Below are positions 37,656-46,537 of a stretch of DNA of 64,000 nucleotides, in pieces. Every line of letters begins with the position of its first letter. The stretch's first letter is position 1. The position numbers were made by a program, and so were the translations under genes. This DNA comes from Euzebyella saccharophila (GTDB taxonomy: Bacteria > Bacteroidota > Bacteroidia > Flavobacteriales > Flavobacteriaceae), in contig NZ_JACYFJ010000003.1 of assembly GCF_014855495.1 (NCBI RefSeq), positions 310,001 to 374,000 of the forward strand. The letters are read 5' to 3'. The notes beneath the pieces are model-generated. The model did not search any database and was not told the origin of the DNA. It worked only from the letters and a program-made list of their open reading frames with translations.

Positions 37656-38027
37656 ATGACCAATGCAATCAACTGGTTTGAAATTCCAGTAAAAAAATTC
37701 GAAAGGGCCAAAGACTTTTATTCCTCCATTTTGGATATTGAGATCAAAGAAGTACCTATGCCCCAGATGAAATATGGGGTTTTTCCGTATGACTCGGACA
37801 ATAACAAAACGGGAGGAGCCCTAATGCAAATGGAGGGTGCGGAACCTTCTATCAACGGGGTTACCGTTTACTTAGATGGTGGCCATGATTTGGCCCTTCC
37901 CCTTTCCAAGGTAGAAAAAGCGGGAGGTAAAATTATGATTCCTAAAACGGACATAGGCGAAAACGGCTATATCGCCCATTTTATGGATACCGAAGGCAAT
38001 AAGGTAGCCCTGCACTCTTGGAATTAA
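37656..38027 (+). CDS. VOC family protein (glyoxalase-like)
   Basis: 123 residues, a single VOC-fold unit: NAINWFEIPVKKFERAKDFYSSILDIEIKEVPMPQMKYGVFPYDSDN, followed by a second half ending in IGENGYIAHFMDTEGNKVALHSWN, with Glu for the metal-binding position of the C-terminal strand. Relatives are annotated as glyoxalase/bleomycin-resistance/dioxygenase-like proteins, but the substrate is not known. It is followed by a hairpin and the transcription regulator. Confidence 0.88.
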   Translation: MTNAINWFEIPVKKFERAKDFYSSILDIEIKEVPMPQMKYGVFPYDSDNNKTGGALMQMEGAEPSINGVTVYLDGGHDLALPLSKVEKAGGKIMIPKTDIGENGYIAHFMDTEGNKVALHSWN

Positions 38028-38039
38028 CCATAAGATTTA

Positions 38040-38072
38040 GGTCATTTGAATACAACCCCCGTTCAAATGACC
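38040..38072 (+). terminator. Hairpin after the VOC gene
   Basis: GGTCATTTGAA (38040-38050) pairs with TTCAAATGACC (38062-38072) around an 11-base loop rich in C, followed by TTCTCTTT. A long perfect stem with a pyrimidine-rich tail; likely terminator. Confidence 0.7.
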
Positions 38073-38106
38073 TTCTCTTTACGGTAGTTTGTTACCTTTA
38101 CCTAGC

Positions 38107-38820
38107 ATGTCTCAGTTAAGCCGCCTCATCAATATCCTTACCCTTTTAAAATCACGTAGGGTGCTTACCGCCACGGAACTGTCCAAACGGTATGATGTTA
38201 GCATTCGTACTGTTTACAGGGATATTCAAAAATTGATTGCTTCGGGTGTCCCCGTAGTTACTTTGGAGGGCAAGGGCTATACGCTTATGGACGGTTATAC
38301 CGTGGCCCCGGTTCAGTTTACGGAAAAACAGGCCAACGCCTTGATAACGGCCCACCACTTGGTCAATAAGAGTAAGGATGCTTCCTTTGTCAAGGATTTT
38401 GAAGAGGCCCTTATCAAGATCAAATCGGTTTTTCGTTCTTCGGTATTGGAGAAAAGTGAAATACTCCATTCCAAAATCCATGTTTTTGAACCACAACAAG
38501 AAAATCTGGCCTCCAATTCCCTTTCAGAACTGCAACTGGCCATTACCAACCTCAACTATGTGGAAATCAATTATCGCAAGGCCAATGACACCCATATTTC
38601 GTTCAGAAAAATAGAACCTTATGTGTTTTTCTCTACCGAAAACAAATGGATATTGCTCGCCTGGTGCCATTTAAGAAATGAATACAGGGCCTTTAGGGTA
38701 GATCGCATTCAGCACTTTAAGATACTTTCCGAAAAATTTGTAGACCGTAAATTCAACATTCAAGACTATTTTGCCGCCCAGGCCTATGCATACAAAAAAC
38801 GGAACCCTACCGAAACCTGA
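38107..38820 (+). CDS. Helix-turn-helix regulator with WYL domain (YafY-like)
   Basis: 237 residues from the ATG at 38107; a TTG at 38089 precedes it. The N-terminal HTH_11 (LINILTLLKSRRVLTATELSKRYDVSIRTVYRDIQKL) binds DNA, and the C-terminal WYL-like domain (about 150-220, VEINYRKANDTHISFRKIEPYVFFSTENKWILLAWCHLRNEYRAFRVDRI) senses a ligand. YafY-type regulators often sit beside VOC genes in Bacteroidota, so control of the upstream VOC promoter is likely. Confidence 0.9.
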   Translation: MSQLSRLINILTLLKSRRVLTATELSKRYDVSIRTVYRDIQKLIASGVPVVTLEGKGYTLMDGYTVAPVQFTEKQANALITAHHLVNKSKDASFVKDFEEALIKIKSVFRSSVLEKSEILHSKIHVFEPQQENLASNSLSELQLAITNLNYVEINYRKANDTHISFRKIEPYVFFSTENKWILLAWCHLRNEYRAFRVDRIQHFKILSEKFVDRKFNIQDYFAAQAYAYKKRNPTET

Positions 38821-38897
38821 TTTCCTTTCAGGTCAAAAATAAAGCGAATCCTTCCCTTTTTAATCGTTAACTTTCTGGGACTTAAAATCTAAAAGTT

Positions 38898-39131
38898 ATG
38901 GAATCGAATTATAGAAAAATTTACTCCGGAAACCGTTTTACCGTTCAGCGAATAGAAGAGAAACTGGAAGAAATAGGAATCAAGGCCGTTTTAAAGGATG
39001 AATCCGAATCTGCCAGACTTGCCGGTTTTGCTGCCAATGTAGGTGGTGAACTGGAAGTACATGTTCACGAAGACCAATTTGAACAGGCCATGATGGTGGT
39101 AAGGGCCATTAAAGCCCAGCAGGAAGATTGA
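38898..39131 (+). CDS. DUF2007 domain-containing small protein
   Basis: 77 residues. KIYSGNRFTVQRIEEKLEEIGIKAVLKDESESARLAGF...ELEVHVHEDQFEQAMMVV is the DUF2007 (putative signal-transducing) fold, a ferredoxin-like unit with no known catalytic residues. Soluble. 83 bases before a large lipoprotein cytochrome gene. Confidence 0.85.
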   Translation: MESNYRKIYSGNRFTVQRIEEKLEEIGIKAVLKDESESARLAGFAANVGGELEVHVHEDQFEQAMMVVRAIKAQQED

Positions 39132-39214
39132 CATTATCTTGGTCAAAATATTGAATTGTCTATATAGAAATCCCTATTTTTATCGGCTAGCAGTATTAAA
39201 ACCAAACTTTTATA

Positions 39215-42200
39215 ATGAAATTCAATTCTCGACTCAACTATTTTTTACCCCTTTCCCTGCTTTTAATCAGCCTTGCTTCGTGCGACAACAAACCTCAAAA
39301 ACCCAAGGAAACCCCTTTGGTCATTAGGGAAGATTCACTTACCGAAGTCTCTAGGGCCCAAGAAATCAGGGAAGGAATTACGCCAACGATTGCGGACGGA
39401 TTGGAACTGAGCCTCTGGGCATCCGATTCTTTGGCCCCAGACCCCATCGCCATGCAAATGGACAAATACGGAAGGGTCTACCTTACCCGTACCAACCGAC
39501 AAAAAAATTCGGAATTTGATATTAGAGGCTACCGCGATTGGATGACACCTTCCATTTCTTGGGAAACCCCGGAAGACCGTAGAGCGTTCTTGCACGAAAC
39601 CTTCGCCCCTGAAAAAAGCGAAGAGAATGAGTGGTTGAAAGATTTGAACGGGGATGGTAGCCATGACTGGAAAGATTTGGCCGTGGAAAAGGATGAAGTC
39701 TGGATGCTGGAAGATAGTAACAAGAATGGGGTGGCCGATAAAGCGACCCGAATTCTGGAAGACTTTCACGATGAGATTACCGATGTTGCCGGAGCCCTTT
39801 TGGTACGTGACGAAGATGTTTTTGTGGGAATCGGGCCTGATATGTGGCGATTGACCGATACCAATGATGATTTGGTGCTGGATGAAAAGACCTCCATTGC
39901 CAACGGTTTTGCCGTGCATATTGGTTTTGGTGGTCACGGTATGTCCGGAGCGGTGGAAGGTCCGGACGGGAAAATTTACTGGGGTATTGGCGATATTGGC
40001 GCCAATATTACTACGGTAGATGGTGAAAAGCACAAATATCCCAACCAAGGGGTCATTGTAAGGTCCAACCCTGACGGAAGCAATTTTGAAGTGTTTGCCA
40101 GGGGACTAAGAAACACCCATGAGTTTGTTTTTGATGCCTACGGAAATATCATTTCTGCGGACAACGATGGCGACCACGCCGGTGAAAGCGAGCGTCTGGT
40201 ACACATTGTAGAAGGTTCCGATGCCGGTTGGAGGGCCAACTGGCAATATGGTAAGTATACGGATGACAAAAACAATGGCTACAATGTTTGGATGGATGAA
40301 AAACTGTTTGTCCCCCGTTGGGAAGACCAAGCGGCGCACATCATCCCTCCTATCCAAAATTTTCATAACGGACCTACGGGCATGTTGTACAACCCGGGTA
40401 CGGCCTTGGGCAAAAACTGGCAGGACAAATTTTTCCTGGTAGAATTTGTGGGCAATCCGGACCGTTCTCATATCTGGGCGTTTGACCTGCAACCAAAAGG
40501 AGCGTCTTTTGAGCTAAAAAGCGATGAAAGCATCCTGAGCGGTGTATTACCTACGGGAATTCAGTTTGGGCCTGACGGAGCCCTGTACCTGGCCGATTGG
40601 ATTACGGGCTGGGGTACCAAAAACTACGGCCGTGTATGGAAATTGGACGTAACCGATGAAAAAGACGATTTGGAGGCGCAACGCAAGGAAACGGAGCGCT
40701 TGATGACCTTGGACTATGCCGAACAATCTGAAGCGGAACTACAACAATTACTTTCGTATGAAGATATGCGCATTCGTAAGCGCGCCCAATTTCAGTTGGT
40801 AAAAAATGGGAATAAGGGCTTCGAAACCTTAAAGGAAACGGCGCAGAACGGTACGAATCAATTCGCCAGAATCCATGCCATTTGGGGAATTGGCCAATTG
40901 GCAGCAGAGGATGCCGGGAAGGCCGCTGTTCTTCGCGAACTCTTGGGCGATAGCGATGCGGAAATCATTGCACAATCCCTAAAAGTATTGGGTGATGTAA
41001 AGGATACGGAAGCAGCCAGCACGTACATTTCACTTTTAAAGAACAACAACCCTCGGGTACAATTTTTTGCGGCCCAGGCTTTGGGAAGAATACAGCATGA
41101 AGCCGCTATTCAGCCTTTGTTGAATATGATTGCGGAAAATGATGACGAGGACGTTTACATTAGGCATGCCGGGGTATTGGCATTGACCCGAATTGGCAAG
41201 GCGGCCCCCATGGTTGCTTTGGCAGGGAACGAAGACCGTAGCTTACGCATTGCAGCCGTTTTGGTCTTGCGAAGATTACAGGATGCACAGGTACAGGAAT
41301 TTTTGAACGATGAGGACGAATTTGTAGTAACGGAAGCTGCCCGTGCTATTAATGACGATTGGTCCATTGAGGCGGCATTGCCGGCCTTGGCCAATATGTT
41401 GACCTCTGAAAAATTTGTATCGGAGCCCTTACAGAGAAGGGCGATCAACGCTGCTTTACGCGTGGGTGGTGACAAGGAATTGGAAAACCTTCTGGCCTTT
41501 GCCAAAAGGCAGGATGTTCCCAATGTGTTGCGGGGCGAGGCTTTGGCAGCTATCGGTACTTGGGCGGAACCATCGGTGTTGGACCGTGTAGATGGCCGTT
41601 ACCGTGGGGAAGTGAAGCGCGACCTAGAGGGTGTAAAAACCAAGGTGGAAAAAGAAATTCCAGCTTTTATAGAGGACAGGGACCCAGAAATCTTGATCGG
41701 TATCAGCAAAACGTTGGCCAATTTGGGTATCGATAGCCAGAATGACCGACTGTATCAAATCATGAAAAGGCACAACGCGCCCGAGGTACGCGCTACCATT
41801 TTAAAGGCCTTGGGAGACCTCAAATACAATGATATTGCCGGTGCCATGCAATTGGGCATGAAGGACAAGGAAGCATCGGTACGTACCACCGCTTTGGGCC
41901 TAATTCCGCAATTGGAAATTTCCAAAGAGCAATTACCCAACGTGGTCAACCCTATTTTTAGAAGTGGTTCGGTACGGGAGCAACAGCGTATGTTAGGTGT
42001 TCTTGGGGAACTTCCTATTGAAAAAAGTGGTGATGTCCTCGCGGGATTAATCGCGGATGCCAAAACCAACAAATTGAATGAAAGTGTGATTCTGGACTTG
42101 GTGGAAGCAGTGGAAGCCACCGATTCCGAACCATTGATTGCCCAATTGGAAGAAATTAAGGGCGATGGCAATTCCGTAGAGGCCTATAAAGAAACCTTGG

Positions 42201-42634
42201 TGGGCGGTAACCGTAGAAATGGCAACCGTGTCTTCAACAACAATCCTACGGCCCAATGTACCCGTTGCCATGCCGTTGGTGGTGCCGGTGGTACGGTAGG
42301 TCCACCGTTGGAAAACATAGGGAACATCCTTACGAGGGAACAAATTTTGGAATCGTTGATCGAACCTTCTGCTCGTTTGGCACCGGGTTACGGTAGTGTT
42401 TCCTTGACTTTAAAGGACGGACAGGAAGTCAACGGAATTTTGGAAGCGGAAAATGAGCACGAGCTGATTTTGAGAACGAACCAAGCGGAACCACTTGAAG
42501 TTCCTGTTTCCAGAATTGCGAAACGACAAAATATGCCTTCTGCCATGCCGGCCATGGGCAAACTGATTACCAAAAGAGAGTTACGAGATCTTATAGAATT
42601 CCTAGCAGGATTAAAACAAGAGCCTACTTCATAA
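39215..42634 (+). CDS. Large lipoprotein: PVC-type dehydrogenase domain, HEAT repeats, cytochrome c
   Basis: 1139 residues. The lipobox is LASC (Cys23). The N-terminal domain (about 45-490) is a beta-propeller of the membrane-bound dehydrogenase/L-sorbosone dehydrogenase-like type (DGKIYWGIGDIGANI, GLRNTHEFVFDAYGNI, PTGIQFGPDGALYLADW). It is followed by HEAT repeats (about 510-980). The C-terminal PVC-type heme-binding domain holds one CxxCH (Cys1015-Thr-Arg-Cys1018-His1019) and the ligand Met region after GPPLENIG. Such proteins are thought to oxidise sugars or alcohols at the outer membrane and pass electrons via haem. The substrate is not known. The stop overlaps the convergent gene by 6 bases. 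Confidence 0.9.
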   Translation: MKFNSRLNYFLPLSLLLISLASCDNKPQKPKETPLVIREDSLTEVSRAQEIREGITPTIADGLELSLWASDSLAPDPIAMQMDKYGRVYLTRTNRQKNSEFDIRGYRDWMTPSISWETPEDRRAFLHETFAPEKSEENEWLKDLNGDGSHDWKDLAVEKDEVWMLEDSNKNGVADKATRILEDFHDEITDVAGALLVRDEDVFVGIGPDMWRLTDTNDDLVLDEKTSIANGFAVHIGFGGHGMSGAVEGPDGKIYWGIGDIGANITTVDGEKHKYPNQGVIVRSNPDGSNFEVFARGLRNTHEFVFDAYGNIISADNDGDHAGESERLVHIVEGSDAGWRANWQYGKYTDDKNNGYNVWMDEKLFVPRWEDQAAHIIPPIQNFHNGPTGMLYNPGTALGKNWQDKFFLVEFVGNPDRSHIWAFDLQPKGASFELKSDESILSGVLPTGIQFGPDGALYLADWITGWGTKNYGRVWKLDVTDEKDDLEAQRKETERLMTLDYAEQSEAELQQLLSYEDMRIRKRAQFQLVKNGNKGFETLKETAQNGTNQFARIHAIWGIGQLAAEDAGKAAVLRELLGDSDAEIIAQSLKVLGDVKDTEAASTYISLLKNNNPRVQFFAAQALGRIQHEAAIQPLLNMIAENDDEDVYIRHAGVLALTRIGKAAPMVALAGNEDRSLRIAAVLVLRRLQDAQVQEFLNDEDEFVVTEAARAINDDWSIEAALPALANMLTSEKFVSEPLQRRAINAALRVGGDKELENLLAFAKRQDVPNVLRGEALAAIGTWAEPSVLDRVDGRYRGEVKRDLEGVKTKVEKEIPAFIEDRDPEILIGISKTLANLGIDSQNDRLYQIMKRHNAPEVRATILKALGDLKYNDIAGAMQLGMKDKEASVRTTALGLIPQLEISKEQLPNVVNPIFRSGSVREQQRMLGVLGELPIEKSGDVLAGLIADAKTNKLNESVILDLVEAVEATDSEPLIAQLEEIKGDGNSVEAYKETLVGGNRRNGNRVFNNNPTAQCTRCHAVGGAGGTVGPPLENIGNILTREQILESLIEPSARLAPGYGSVSLTLKDGQEVNGILEAENEHELILRTNQAEPLEVPVSRIAKRQNMPSAMPAMGKLITKRELRDLIEFLAGLKQEPTS

Positions 42635-43570
42635 AGTGCTTGCTTCTTGCTTGGCCAAATTGAATTCAGACATCAGATCGGTTACAATACGTGCAGCCGG
42701 TTTGATGTCATGAATCAAGGCCGATACCTGACCTATTTCCAATTCCCCATCGTCCATATTGCCTTCAAACATGCCCAATTTGGCACGCCCGCGACCTAAC
42801 AGGTTTTTTAACTCTTCTACCGAAGCCCCTTTGGCATAAGCGGCCTGCACTTCCTCATAAAACTTGTTCTTGATCAAACGCACGGGCGCCAGTTCCTTTA
42901 AGGTCAATTGGGTGGCCCCTTCCCCAGCCTCCACTACTTTTTGCTTAAAAGAAGCATGGGAAGAAGCTTCCTCACTGGCCACAAAGCGGGTACCCACCTG
43001 TACCCCATCGGCACCTAAAATCATGGCGGCCAACATGGCGCGACCCGTAGCAATCCCTCCGGCAGCGATTAGGGGAATGTCTATTTTTTCCTTTACGGCG
43101 GGAATCAAGGCCAGCGTGGTGGTCTCGTCCCTACCATTATGGCCTCCGGCTTCGAAACCTTCGGCTACAATCGCATCTACCCCAGCTTCTTGGGCCTTGA
43201 GGGCAAATTTTACACTGCTCACCACATGCACGACGGTAATGTCTTTTTCCTGCAGCTGGGCCGTCCATGTTTTGGGATTTCCGGCAGAGGTAAACACAAT
43301 TTTGACTCCGTTGTCAATGATAATGTCCATCAATTTGTCGATATCCGGATAGAGCATAGGCACGTTCACCCCAAAGGGCTTTTCGGTCGATTTTTGACAT
43401 TTTTGAATTTGCTCGCGCAATACTTCGGGGTACATGCTTCCCGCTCCTAAAACGCCCAGACCACCAGCATTGGAAACGGCTGAGGCCAATCGCCAACCAC
43501 TGGCCCAAACCATTCCGGCCTGTATGATGGGGTATTGGATATTAAATAGTTGGGTGATTTTATTCGGCAT
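42629..43570 (-). CDS. Nitronate monooxygenase-like flavin oxidoreductase
   Basis: 313 residues from MPNKITQLFNIQYPIIQAGM (43570). The open frame continues upstream through the repeat array to 43663, but that extension (SLNKVSTPLDLTIHGSARP) is translated repeat and is not used. TIM-barrel FMN enzyme: IIQAGMVWASGW, AEGFEAGGHNGR, PLIAAGGIATGRAMLAAMILGADGVQVGTRF with the phosphate-binding loop. Members oxidise nitronates or act as enoyl-ACP reductase (FabK-type); the exact role is uncertain. The gene is next to mnmA on the same strand, with the repeat array between them. Confidence 0.9.
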   Translation of the reverse strand: MPNKITQLFNIQYPIIQAGMVWASGWRLASAVSNAGGLGVLGAGSMYPEVLREQIQKCQKSTEKPFGVNVPMLYPDIDKLMDIIIDNGVKIVFTSAGNPKTWTAQLQEKDITVVHVVSSVKFALKAQEAGVDAIVAEGFEAGGHNGRDETTTLALIPAVKEKIDIPLIAAGGIATGRAMLAAMILGADGVQVGTRFVASEEASSHASFKQKVVEAGEGATQLTLKELAPVRLIKNKFYEEVQAAYAKGASVEELKNLLGRGRAKLGMFEGNMDDGELEIGQVSALIHDIKPAARIVTDLMSEFNLAKQEASTL

Positions 43571-43600
43571 GGGTAAAATTTTATTTACGTCAAAATACTT

Positions 43601-44163
43601 GTCAGGTCGAGCGGAGCCGTGAATTGTCAGGTCGAGCGGAGTCGAGACCTTATTCAAACTCACAACTTCAAAACACCTCTCGACTGCGCTCGAGGGGACA
43701 CCAATCTGTTCAGGGAAATTACAAAATAACTAAATAGTCCTAATGTCCAAAAATGGTCAGGTCGAGCGGAGCAGAGGATTGTCAGGTCGAGCGCAGTCGA
43801 GACCTCATTAAAACTCACAATTTCAAAACACCTCTCGACTGCGCTCGAGGGGACACCAATCAGTTCTGGAAAATTACAAAATAACTGAACAAACCTGATG
43901 TCCAAAAATTGTCAGGTCGGGTGGAATCTTGAATTGTCAGGTCGAGCGGAGTCGAGACCTCCTCAAAATGGGTAAAAAACAATACCTCTCGACTGCGCTC
44001 GAGGCGACACCAATCTGTTCAGGGAAACTACAAAATAACTAAATAGTCCTAATGTCCAAAAATGGTCAGGTCAGGCGGTGCCGTGAATTGTCAGGTCGAG
44101 CGGAGTCGAGACCTCCTCAGATTGGGGAACAATAAATACCTCTCGACTGCGCTCGAGGGGACA
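43601..44163. repeat. Tandem array of four 154-155 bp units, each with a long imperfect palindrome
   Basis: Four units, at spacing 155, 155 and 154 (left arms at 43626, 43781, 43936 and 44090; right arms at 43675, 43830, 43984 and 44138). Each has a degenerate arm copy, then a 25-base left arm GTCAGGTCGAGCGGAGTCGA with GACCT, a loop of about 24 bases, and a right arm beginning ACCTCTCGACTGCGCTCGAG. Left and right arms are complementary except at about six sites, mostly G:G or C:C changes. Spacers also carry conserved words (CAATCTGTTCAGGGAAA, AATGTCCAAAAATG). GC-rich arms in AT-rich surroundings suggest extragenic palindromic elements. Located between the nitronate monooxygenase and mnmA genes. 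Confidence 0.93.
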
Positions 44164-44173
44164 CAATTGCACC

Positions 44174-45364
44174 TTACGCTATCACGCCCGAACCCAAAAG
44201 CTCATCGCCTTGGTACCAAGCCACAAATTGCCCTTCAGTGATGGCGGATTGCTTTTCCTCAAAATCAACGTAGAGTCCGCCCTCAATTTTGTACAAGGTC
44301 GCTTTTTGCAAAGGCTGACGGTAGCGAATGCGGGCCATTACTTCCATATGTTCGTCAGGTTGCAAGGCCAAATCGGTACGTACCCAATGCAGTTCATCGT
44401 CGGAAACAAAAAGCGTTTTTCGGTACAGCCCCGGGTGGGCCTTGCCCTGTCCCGTATAGATCACGTTTTCTTCCACATCGGTCTCGATGACAAACAGCGG
44501 TTCTTTGGTACCGCCTACATCCAAACCTTTGCGCTGGCCTTTGGTAAAATAGTGCGCGCCTTGATGCTCGCCCACCACTTGGCCGTCTTCTACATGATAG
44601 ACCGGTTTGCTGGCGTTGAAGGCCAATTCTTCTTCCTTAGAGGCAAAAACGGGTACTTCTTGGCGGTATTGGTCTACCGTGGAAGGCACCTCAACAATCA
44701 CCCCTTTTTTAGGTTTCAATTTTTGTTGTAAAAACTCCGGAAGGCGCACTTTCCCGATAAAACACAAACCTTGGGAATCTTTTTTATCTGCCGTGATCAA
44801 ATTGTTCTCTGCGGCAATTTTACGTACCTCCGGTTTGGTAAGTTCGCCAATGGGAAACAAGGTTTTGGACAATTGTTCTTGTGACAGTTGGCAAAGAAAG
44901 TACGACTGGTCTTTGTTGCCATCTACGCCCGCCAATAGACTATATATTTCCTTTCCGTTAGCATCCACGGACGTGGCCTTGCGGCAATAGTGGCCGGTAG
45001 CCACATAATCGGCACCCAATTGCAAGGCGATCTTTAAAAAGACATCAAATTTTATTTCGCGATTACAGAGCACATCAGGGTTGGGGGTTCTGCCCTTTTC
45101 ATACTCGGCGAACATATAATCTACAATACGCTCTTTGTATTGCTCACTTAGGTCTACGGTCTGAAAGGGAATGCCCAACTTCTCGGCCACGATCAAGGCA
45201 TCGTTGCTATCTTCTAACCAGGGGCATTCTTCAGAAATGGTCACGGAATCATCGTGCCAGTTCTTCATAAACAGGCCAATGACCTCATAGCCCTGCTCTT
45301 TTAACAGATAGGCCGTTACGCTAGAATCTACCCCGCCGGAAAGCCCTACCACTACCTTTTTCAT
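44174..45364 (-). CDS. mnmA: tRNA-specific 2-thiouridylase MnmA
   Basis: 396 residues. Adds sulfur to U34 of tRNA Lys, Glu and Gln. The PP-loop [15 protein letters not shown] is at 8-22. [11 protein letters not shown] holds the first catalytic Cys, and [17 protein letters not shown] the second, so the persulfide relay pair is complete. ATGHYCRKA and [10 protein letters not shown] are also typical. Length is normal. The stop lies 11 bases from the palindrome array, and the AT-rich accessory region begins just upstream. Confidence 0.95.
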   Translation of the reverse strand: MKKVVVGLSGGVDSSVTAYLLKEQGYEVIGLFMKNWHDDSVTISEECPWLEDSNDALIVAEKLGIPFQTVDLSEQYKERIVDYMFAEYEKGRTPNPDVLCNREIKFDVFLKIALQLGADYVATGHYCRKATSVDANGKEIYSLLAGVDGNKDQSYFLCQLSQEQLSKTLFPIGELTKPEVRKIAAENNLITADKKDSQGLCFIGKVRLPEFLQQKLKPKKGVIVEVPSTVDQYRQEVPVFASKEEELAFNASKPVYHVEDGQVVGEHQGAHYFTKGQRKGLDVGGTKEPLFVIETDVEENVIYTGQGKAHPGLYRKTLFVSDDELHWVRTDLALQPDEHMEVMARIRYRQPLQKATLYKIEGGLYVDFEEKQSAITEGQFVAWYQGDELLGSGVIA

Positions 45365-45382
45365 TGCGTTTTATTTAGCGTA

Positions 45383-45390
45383 CAAAATTA
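45383..45390 (-). promoter_or_regulatory. Putative mnmA promoter -7 box
   Basis: On the minus strand TAATTTTG matches TAnnTTTG, about 20 bases before the mnmA ATG. No clear -33 TTG at the usual distance. Confidence 0.35.
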
Positions 45391-45494
45391 AGGATTCTTG
45401 TGGAATTTTGGGTGAATGTTGGAATGGGTTGTAATGGAGAAAAGTAATAAGGAAATTAATTGAGCAATATCATTTCAATAACTAGGTAAAAAAT

Positions 45495-46535
45495 CTATTT
45501 TACAATTTCATGAGTTAATTTTATATCTTTTATTTCATAAACGTTGCTTTTAAAGCATTCCAATTTTTTGGGGTTAAAAATTGCAATATTGTACCCTTCT
45601 GAATTTAATGAACTTTGGTATTCAACACCATCAAATCCTAAAGATTTAATAAATTCGGATATATATTGAGTAGGAATATAATCTAAAAGTTTGTCACGTT
45701 TTCTAATTGGTAAGGAAAGCTCCTTCTGCAATGTTTGAATAAAAGGAATATATATTAGATAATTTTCTATTTCCTCAAATTCTGACCAATAAATTGGGTC
45801 GTCTTTTGGATTTCGAAGGTTTAATATTTTGATATCGTCTGTAAGTTTGAATTCACCAACTGTAACATAATCAAACAGTGATGCTCTAGTTTCATACATT
45901 GACGTTTCAAGACTATCAGCAACATATAAGTATGAAATTCCTTTTGGGTTTGCTCTTCCACTAGAGGCAAGTTCAATTGGTGGATTTCCCATCTTTTCAC
46001 AAGGAAAACCATTTTTATCTGAAACTCGACACCTAAAAAAGATTCTACCTTTTTTAATTTCTTTATAAAAACTTTCGTGAAGAAAGTAAGTCTTTAATTT
46101 ATCAAGATTAATTGTATTTTGAATATGGTAACGATTAACAAATTTGATTTCTTCTTTAAAATTATCCCAAACGTCATTTAAGTTGTCAGATTCTGCTTCC
46201 AATAACTCCTTATTTTGAAAAGAAACATTAGTTTCAAGAAGTTTCATTAAGCTTTGTTCTTCATCTTGAAATATTGATTTCAGAAGATTCGATGGTATTC
46301 TTACGTTTTCTGTAAAAAGTCCAAAATCCTTTTGTAATGATTCAATTAAAGATGTATTTGAGTTTTCGTCTGGTATATACAAAGAGAGTATGGCTCTAAA
46401 TTGGTCAGGAAGCTCTCTTGCTAAATAGATTGAAGTATTTTCAGTTTCACAAAAATCACAAGTTCCAACTCTATCATCAGCATTTATTATACTAATCAAG
46501 TATGAACTTGTAAAACAATTAGCACAACAATTCAT
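45495..46535 (-). CDS. RES domain toxin-like protein with N-terminal cysteine cluster
   Basis: 346 residues. The C-terminal half (about 165-310) is a RES domain: FFRCRVSD, GRANPKGISYLYVADSLETSMYETRA (Arg194, Glu210/Glu215) and GVEYQSS (Ser308), the Arg-Glu-Ser set from which the domain is named. Characterised RES toxins degrade NAD+ by phosphorolysis. The N-terminus has Cys3, Cys4, Cys7 and CDFC (Cys26, Cys29), a likely zinc ribbon, then a mainly helical middle resembling the HEPN/RES N-terminal domain. No dedicated antitoxin gene of the Xre/DUF2384 type is next to it; instead it is third in an operon, 2 bases after an sce7725-like gene. AT-rich compared with mnmA. Confidence 0.8.
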   Translation of the reverse strand: MNCCANCFTSSYLISIINADDRVGTCDFCETENTSIYLARELPDQFRAILSLYIPDENSNTSLIESLQKDFGLFTENVRIPSNLLKSIFQDEEQSLMKLLETNVSFQNKELLEAESDNLNDVWDNFKEEIKFVNRYHIQNTINLDKLKTYFLHESFYKEIKKGRIFFRCRVSDKNGFPCEKMGNPPIELASSGRANPKGISYLYVADSLETSMYETRASLFDYVTVGEFKLTDDIKILNLRNPKDDPIYWSEFEEIENYLIYIPFIQTLQKELSLPIRKRDKLLDYIPTQYISEFIKSLGFDGVEYQSSLNSEGYNIAIFNPKKLECFKSNVYEIKDIKLTHEIVK

Positions 46536-46537
46536 AA

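Noticed and set aside
43601-44163. CRISPR array
   Set aside because: Units are 155 bases long with long conserved spacers and internal palindromes; spacers are not unique and no cas genes are present.
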